64,000 nucleotides of DNA from Pelobates cultripes (taxonomy: Eukaryota > Chordata > Amphibia > Anura > Pelobatidae): the NCBI GenBank assembly GCA_933207985.1, contig OW240913.1, positions 276,846,488-276,910,487 of the forward strand, given 5' to 3'. Both the position numbers and the translations under genes were made by a program. Shown here in pieces: positions 57,701 through 64,000 of the stretch (position 1 is its first letter; every line of letters starts with the position of its first letter). Under the pieces are notes generated by a model that saw only the letters and a program-made list of their open reading frames with translations, did no database searches and was not told the DNA's origin.

Positions 57701-58910
57701 GTTATTGTTTCATAATTAATTTTTATTGTTTTGCAGCCTATACTTGATGTTTTCTAGTTGCATGATGAAATTTAAAGTTCCACAGCTTGCAAATTGTAGT
57801 AGGTAAGTAATATTACATACAGCTATCACATGAATTACACTTTTGTTTATATGTATTGTGTGTGCATGTCAGTGTGTCTTGAAATTAGAATGTATGTACA
57901 CGTGTGATTTCTGTGTGGCACTAACTTAATGGATGCAGCAAGGTGTAAGAAATTGATATGCAAAACTATGTGACTAGTTTCACAAGTTTGGGTCATCTAC
58001 TTGATAACAGTGTGATAAGGATCAAAGCTTTCAGTTGCATTTTACAGCACCCAGCTAAAACAAAAGCTTACATCCCTCCAGCAGTTCTCCTGCCAACCAT
58101 GCATGTTATCAGAAGACCAGAGTAATGAACATCTAGGTGTAACCATGGAAGTATGTGTTTTACCAAGCTATCCTGTCCAATCTACCCAGAAACTAACCCT
58201 AACTGGTCACTTCTTACAATGTTACAGTATAGCTGGAGGGAAGAGATCAAAGGGAAAGACTTGTCTAAAGACAGAACTCTCTGGAAAAAGAGGGCGGGAT
58301 AAACCACTTTTGTGAGGGAAAAGGGATTCTGGGACTTGTAGTTTATTACTCCAAGAATCAGTCTTTAAAAGGACAACATCCAAAGAGGCTCTCTCTCTCT
58401 GTCTCTTTGGAGAGGACAGCGCAGCAAGCACAGGTGGCTGACCCAGATTACTATCAAGATGAAGGCGCAAGGGTAAGACCTCAACTGAAATGTTTAAGTA
58501 TTGCCCTTTTACTATTTATCTTTTGGTTATGTAGAGTATATAATGTATAATGCGTAATGTGTATATCCTTTTAAAATCTAACAGTATCTTTAAATTAATA
58601 TTTGCAATACATTTTATTATACACTTGTGTTTGTGTCTTATTTGTCACACATTCCCTAAAAGAATATCCTTGTAAGAGGGTCATAATTTCTTACAAAGGT
58701 AACAAATGCAGCAGCTTTCCTTCTTTATATTTTTTGTCAATGCCAGTGCTGATGGTATATAGTGACTTACAAATTATGGAATGCTCCTCTACTGCCTACC
58801 TGTACACCTCTACAATGTGTATAATTTTATTAACTTATAACTACATTAATTTCTCATGTTACTATTGCTACAAACTGCTCTCGATTGAATACTGTTTCTA
58901 ATGCTTAACT
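57701..58910. other. No firm gene; possible promoter-like block 58340-58475
   Basis: 'tctttaaaagg' (about 58361) is followed by a CT-rich leader and an ATG with a short frame running into a splice-donor-like 'ggtaaga' (58471). This could be a retroelement end or an exon; nothing confirms either. Confidence 0.3.
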
Positions 58911-59190
58911 TGTTATGGACAGAAGAATTAAAGTAAAATGGCTATTTACTAATGTCTATTTATTCTGTGTTCACTATGTTAAAACTGGCTGCTAGAATAA
59001 ATATTCCGTCCCCCCGCCCCCTACAATGTGTTCAGTCACTATTTTCTCTGCAAATTCCTCCCATCCTGCTAGCCTCCCCTCTTCCCACCGAGCAAGCCTC
59101 ATGTAACAAATTCCTGTGTTAAAAGAACAGCTTCCTTTATTAAACTCCTCCCCCACTTCCTTTGTGCAAAGTAACAGCTATGTGCCACAT

Positions 59191-59344
59191 GTAACAAAAT
59201 AGAGAATCACTGTTAAAGTAACTACTACTCACTTCCCCCCTCCCATTGTGTAACCAAGATGGAGCCGGTAACAAAATAGAGAATCACTGTTAAAGTAACT
59301 ACTACTCACTTCCCCCCTCCCATTGTGTAACCAAGATGGAGCCG
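59191..59344. repeat. 77-bp direct tandem duplication
   Basis: 'gtaacaaaatagagaatcac' starts at 59191 and again at 59268; the two copies look identical through 'accaagatggagccg'. Confidence 0.9.
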
Positions 59345-59416
59345 AAATATGGGTGGGAGAACTCTGTAATGACGACACTACATCCTGTAGGGGGGGTTTA
59401 GACAAGACCCCTTAGA

Positions 59417-59730
59417 TAGAGATGTCGCGAACCGTCCGCGAACTTCTTGTGAACGGTTCGCCGTGGTTCGTGGCGAACTCCGGTCAGCTGACACATCCCG
59501 GCCAATCTCCAGCAGACCCTCCCTCCCAGACCCTCCTACTTCCTGGACAGCATCCATGTTGAAGGCAGCTTCAACATGGATGCTGTCCAGGAGGTGGGAG
59601 GGTCTGGGAGGGAGGGTCTGCTGGAGATTGGCCGGGATGTGTCAGCTGACCAGAGTTCGCCACGAACGGTTCGTGGTGAACCGTGGCGAACCGTTCGCGA
59701 GAAGTTCACGGACGGTTCACGACATCTCTA
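59417..59730. mobile_element. hAT MITE, 314 bp, near-perfect palindrome
   Basis: The ends TAGAGATGTCG and CGACATCTCTA are flanked by the 8-bp duplication CCCTTAGA (59409-59416 and 59731-59738). Almost the whole element is an inverted repeat around 'gaaggcagcttc' near 59567. The 8-bp duplication and TAG start fit the hAT superfamily. Confidence 0.88.
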
Positions 59731-60080
59731 CCCTTAGACTGTTAACCAATTGATGAATGTATACTGTATGTTAACTGTGACTCTGTATATGACGTATTTC
59801 TGCTTTAAAAGGGAATTGCACCCCCTGGAATAAAGGGCACTCTGGAGTTCTTCATAAACCTGCAATGTGTCCCGTGTGATTTACTTCCAGAAGACATGCG
59901 CACAATCAATTTAGAAAGGAGCAGATAGACAAATAATCAAAGTTTTCTTTGGTATCTAAATCAAACTAAGCTAACAATGTCCAAAAAAGTTACCTGTTCA
60001 CTATCTTAAATCCCTATGCACATTTAAATAACTTTTAATATTACTTCAGTGGCCACTAAAGTTTAAGCTCATCTGCCGCA

Positions 60081-60470
60081 TTAAAGGGGCACTGTAGGCA
60101 CCCAGATCACTTCAGCTCATTGAAAGGGTCTTGGTGCCATGTCCCTTAACCCTGCAATAGTAAGTATTACAGTTATTGAGAAACTGCAATAATTACTGTC
60201 CACATCTAGTAGCTCTCTACCAGACAGCCACTTGAGGGCTTCCTGGTTTGAATCGGACCTTTGGTCCGTTATCTGACTCTGGACACCCTCACACCCTGCA
60301 TGAGGACCTCCAGGGTCAGATGTTCCCCATAGGAATGAATTGAATAATGCTTTCCTATGGGGAAATGCTAATGAGAGCATGGCCATTGCCATGCATGCGC
60401 ATTAGCTCTCCCCCTCCGTCGGACATCGGCGTTTGGTTTAGGTAAGACTGAAGGGGTTTTAATTAAGCCA
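60081..60470. mobile_element. T2/Kolobok-type MITE, right end missing
   Basis: TTAAAGGGGCACTGTAGGCACC and 'cccagatcacttcagct' match the 8790 subfamily. The usual right end ('ctatagtg.yccttt') is absent, so the copy is truncated near 60470. Confidence 0.65.
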
Positions 60471-61577
60471 ACAATGTGTTGAAGTTTAAGTTACTGTGAG
60501 TGTGGCAATGGGACTTACTGGAATAAAGGTAAGTGACAGTAATATTGATAGACTTAATGGCATTGCCACATCACTTAGAGCTCACATTGACATACAAGAT
60601 TATGCATCTATTTGTGTATACACAGATATTTTGTACTCATATTTTAATTTCACAGCACAGTTTTCCATAATAATAATATTTATATGGTCATGTTTCCATT
60701 GTACTCAATTGCTTCATTATGTTTTTTATTTCTTATTTTAAAACTAATATTAGATGTGCTTTCTTATTTGATTTAGGCTCGCAATACAAATAATACATTT
60801 AAATCTGTTGTTGGATTCCATGAAGCAATTAGCCCTAAGCTATTGTGAACAACATAACCAAGGCAAAACATTGAAGAATACCTGAATTTTATAAAATTAG
60901 TTAACTTTTAAAAATTAAAAAGGGACACTGGAAGAAATTACATTAAGTCCTACATAACCAATTTAACACTTTCCATAACACGATTAAGTTGCTGACTCAC
61001 TGCTTCCTAAACTATAACCTTATTATGCCGATAGTGTTTTGGGATGACAAAATTAATTACACAGTGGCATTTTTTAAATCTAAATATAACATGGTTCAAT
61101 TGATTGGGAACTAAGCTTATGGTTGAACACAGACAATGTACTCTTGTTTCAGTATCTCGTGTGTTTCTTTGTAGTTGAAAGAATTATTCTCTGCTAAGAA
61201 ATTATTTGGGCAATACATTGTACTTTATTTTAAACTAGGCCAGAAAGATGAAAGGCAGTGTACTCTTTTTAATTTACAAATACATTGAGAAGTTGTGCAA
61301 ATAAAAATGAACAACTGGAGAATCTGAATAGGTGTGCTATGTTTTTCTCAGTATCTTGTGCTATTTACATTTTTCTGTTGTGTGCTTTGCAAGCTTTTGG
61401 TAAGTACTGAAACAAGTAATATAGAATCAAGCATACTTTTTTTTAAACTAAATTCAAGTATAAATACATTTTATAATTGTATTATATATGTAAAGAATAT
61501 TATACTAAGCAGAATTGCATCAAGATTAACTGTACATACCTTCTTTCTTCCCAGCCAGGAAATACATTTAATAAGAT
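60471..61577. other. No gene recognised
   Basis: AT-rich; no coding or element ends. Confidence 0.5.
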
Positions 61578-62139
61578 TTAAAGGGGCACTATAGTCACCA
61601 AAACAACTTTAGCTTCATTAATCCGTATGGTGTATATATCATGCCCCTACAGTCTCACAGCTCAATTCTCTGCCATTTAGGAGTTAAATAACTTTGTTTC
61701 TGTTTATGCAGTCCTAGCCACACCTCTGCTGGCTGTGACTGACACAGTCTGCATGAAAAAAATGGTTTCATTTTCAATCAGATGGAACTTACTTTAAAAA
61801 TTGTCATCTTCTGCTCTGTAAATTAAACTCTAATTATATATAGGAGGCTCCTGTAGAGTCTAGCAAGCTATTAACAGAGCAGAAGATAATACATTATCCA
61901 TTACACAGAATTTGCAATAAAGGAAGTATAAACATTAGATGAATCTTTACAGGAAGTGTTTAGGAAGGCCGTGTAAGTCACATGCAGGGAGGAGTGGGCT
62001 TCACTTTAGGGCTGCATAAACAAAGTGATTTATCTCCTAAATGGCAGTTAATTGAGCATTGAGATTGCAGGGGCATAATCTAGACACAAAAAATTCTTAC
62101 TTAAGCCAAAATTATTCTGTGACCATAGTGTCCCTTTAA
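61578..62139. mobile_element. T2/Kolobok-type MITE with long internal inverted repeat
   Basis: TTAAAGGGGCACTATAGTCACC at the left and 'gaccatagtgtccctttaa' at the right, TTAA at 61578-61581 and 62136-62139. Interior pieces pair across the centre ('catttaggagttaaataact' with 'tatctcctaaatg'). Confidence 0.8.
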
Positions 62140-62691
62140 CTACATCAGTGGGTAGAAAAAACAGTTTGTCATACCCAAAGACAACATTCGGTTAAAAAAA
62201 GATTTTTGTGAACTAAAATTTAGTATTGTAGAAATGTATTGGAAATAAAAATTTTATAAAATAAAAACATAATCAATGCCTGCCCGAGCCCATTCATAGA
62301 AAAGGTTCAGGGGCTCAGAGACATCTTTGTTTGCATCATTGTCCCTGGACCGTGTCTAGGATGCAGCATGTGACAAGAAACAGATGAGTTGTGTCGAGTG
62401 CTGTGATGTTCAGGCATGCCAAAAATCTGCTTGGAATCACAAATGATCGCATATTGTTTTACCATATCATAACAATTTGTAAAATAAATTATACTTGTAA
62501 TAAAAGTGCAATCAAAAGGTGCTTATGACCTATGTCAAACTCATGCAACACAAGCCAAAGTGATAAACCAAATTCAGTAGAGGAGTTGATAGATTTAGAT
62601 TTACTTGACCATACTTCAGGGAGTAAATTCCATGGTCTTTAGGAAGTGTTGTGAACAATAGGGCAGAACATTTTATTTTTACTCAACCTTA
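62140..62691. other. No gene recognised
   Basis: Unassigned sequence between the MITE and the Tc1 element. Confidence 0.5.
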
Positions 62692-63528
62692 CTGGGCCCA
62701 ATTAGCCATTTTCCCTATCCAGTGTCATGTGACTCATTAGTGTCACAAGGTCTCAGGTGTGAATGGGCAGGGGAGCAGGTGTGTTACATTTGATGTTATC
62801 GCTCTCACACTCTCATACTGGTCACTGGAAGTTCAACATGGCACATCATGGCAAACAACTCTCTGAGGATTTGAAAAAAAGAATTGTTGCTCTACATAAA
62901 AATGGGCTAGGCTATAAGAAGATTACCAAGACCCTGAAACTGAGGTGCAGCACGGTGGGCAAGACTATACAGTGGTTTCAAAGGACAGGTTCCACTCAGA
63001 ACAGGCCTCTGCCATGGTCTACCAAAGCGTCATATCTAGAGGTTGTCTTTGGGAAATAGATGTATGAGTGCTGCCAGCATTGCTGCAGAGGTTGAAGGGG
63101 TGGGGGGTCAGCCCGTCAGTGCTCAGACCATACGCTGCACCTGTGGGTCATCCTCAAATGGAAGTTGGGGGAGCACAAGGTCTCCAACATCCACCAGCTC
63201 CGTGATGTCATCATGGAGGAGTGGAAGAGGACTCCAGTGGCAACCTGTGAACCTCTGGTAAACTCAATGCCCATGTGGGTTAAGGCAGTGCTGGAAAATA
63301 ATGGTGGCCACACAAAATATTGACACTTTGGGCCCACTTTGGACATTTCCACTTAGGGGTGTACTCACTTTTGTTGCCAACGGTTTAGACATTAATGGCA
63401 ATTACAGGCTATACACTTACTACTTTACATTGTAGCAGAGTGTCATTTCTTCAGTGTTGTCACATGAAAAGATATAATAAAATATTTTCAAAAATGTGGG
63501 GGGTGTACTGACTTTTGTGAGACACTGT
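62692..63528 (+). mobile_element. Tc1-like element, left end and middle deleted
   Basis: The family-like sequence starts abruptly at 'gggcccaattagccattttcc'. The right terminal repeat is present, with an inner copy ('gtgtactcacttttgttgcc', 63360) and an outer end 'actgacttttgtgagacactgta' at 63528. No left terminal repeat is found. Confidence 0.8.
62838..63330 (+). pseudogene. Tc1-like transposase lacking the catalytic core
   Basis: The N-terminal frame from 62838 (MAHHGKQLSEDLKKRIVALH) carries the first helix-turn-helix (GYKKITKTLKLRCSTVGKT) and a linker (RTGSTQNRPLPW). After 63140 the sequence jumps to the C-terminus (SNIHQLRDVIMEEWKR ... PLVNSMPMWVKAVLENNGGHTKY). The DDE core, with WTDE, D and E boxes, is deleted. 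Such copies can at most bind DNA. The deletion is internal and the product inactive. Confidence 0.8.
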
Positions 63529-64000
63529 ATATATCAATTATTACTCTTTTTTGTTTTTATTACTCCTATTTTTCCCATTATTGGTTACTTTTATTTATAT
63601 TATGTATTGTTCTTTTTATTGAGGGGGAGGGGGTTTGGGTTCTGTAATTTTAAATGGCAGTACAATATTCCACCATTATACATAGATGTATTTATGTATA
63701 TTCTGTAGTGCAGATCAAAACAGGAAAATATGAAAATGTCTCTTTTAAAGCTCAGCTTATATATATCGTGACAGAGTAATGTTTTTATGAACTTGCATAC
63801 AAACAGAAATCTGTCGTTTCATTTGTTTGGTAATATATGTAAAAAAACAGTATGTTACTTTTAAAATAGCACTTCTAAATTTTTGTTTTAGTAATTTTAG
63901 TAATTTAGTAACTGTTTTTACAAAACCACTGTTTTGCAAGCTTCTTAGGCTCCACACAGCTGATCTGAGAGCGGGGTTAGCTTCCAGACTCAACCGACAA
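63529..64000. other. No feature recognised
   Basis: AT-rich tail of the window without coding or element ends. Confidence 0.5.

Larger units (their letters stand above)
58911..59890 (+). mobile_element. Retroviral LTR-like block interrupted by a hAT MITE
   Basis: A 77-bp segment in tandem (59191-59344), a CCAAT-like 'aaccaattg' (about 59742), TATA-like 'ctttaaaagg' (59801-59810) and 'aataaaggg' (59829) follow in the order U3 enhancer, CCAAT, TATA, polyadenylation signal, as in gammaretroviral LTRs. TG/CA boundaries and a target duplication were not found, so the ends are approximate. No internal region is adjacent. Confidence 0.5.

Noticed and set aside
58360..58475. Possible first exon (TATA-like, leader, ATG, splice donor)
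   Set aside because: Only weak consensus matches; no downstream exon is recognised and the area is full of retroelement pieces, so no gene is called.

Overview
This is vertebrate genomic DNA, most likely from a frog (anuran amphibian), and it is almost entirely a graveyard of transposable elements. I recognise no host gene, host exon, tRNA or rRNA gene. The frog assignment is an inference. It rests on several short DNA transposons with TTAAAGGR ends (the T2/Kolobok type known from Xenopus), several Tc1-like families, CR1-type and L1-like LINEs, Ty3/gypsy-type LTRs and a class I endogenous retrovirus, all in AT-rich DNA with long (AT)n tracts. I cannot name the species. A run of exactly 100 N at 43400-43499 is an assembly gap.

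Region by region. 221-8049 is an endogenous retrovirus with two 479-bp LTRs that differ at one base, a 5-bp target duplication (GAAGT), a primer-binding site matching tRNA-Leu and a polypurine tract, but broken gag, pol and env. It sits inside a ~365-bp tandem repeat seen again at 40.8-42.2 kb and 44.4 kb. 8790-12000 holds a T2-type MITE, a hAT BED-finger relic and a deleted Tc1 element. 12007-15604 is a solo LTR (TSD CAAAC) interrupted by a hAT-type element at 12185-14727. A related, oppositely oriented hAT element follows at 16423-18432. 20598-21041 is a gypsy-type solo LTR. 21385-24221 is a Tc1 element carrying a CR1-type LINE in its transposase gene. 25247-28106 is a 5'-truncated L1-like element with an 18-bp target duplication.

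29661-30346 is an AT-rich MITE with a T2 MITE inside it. 30.4-35.3 kb is featureless AT-rich DNA. 35367-38040 is a Tc1-like element (minus strand) invaded by a gag-only gypsy element, with a 180-bp piece of the Tc1 repeated inside. 40109-45072 holds two TTAA-flanked elements with CCCCTT ends, a hAT-type end, a minisatellite and the gap. 46.3-49.6 kb has a LINE 3' end and several LTRs, one of them (47589-48202) a clean solo LTR with TSD GAACT. 53278-53867 and 61578-62139 are T2-type MITEs. 54086-55693 is the best preserved Tc1 element, with both ends, both TA sites and all three catalytic residues but two frame breaks. 58.9-59.9 kb is a retroviral LTR-like block with a duplicated 77-bp segment and a 314-bp hAT MITE (TSD CCCTTAGA) inside. 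62692-63528 is another deleted Tc1.

Nothing here works as an operon or pathway; the logic is nested insertion. The most interesting items are the almost newly inserted yet coding-defective provirus, four scattered hammerhead-ribozyme-like motifs each near an AATAAA-type signal, the internally tandem-repeated TTAA element family, and the tandem stem-loops in the retroviral leader.
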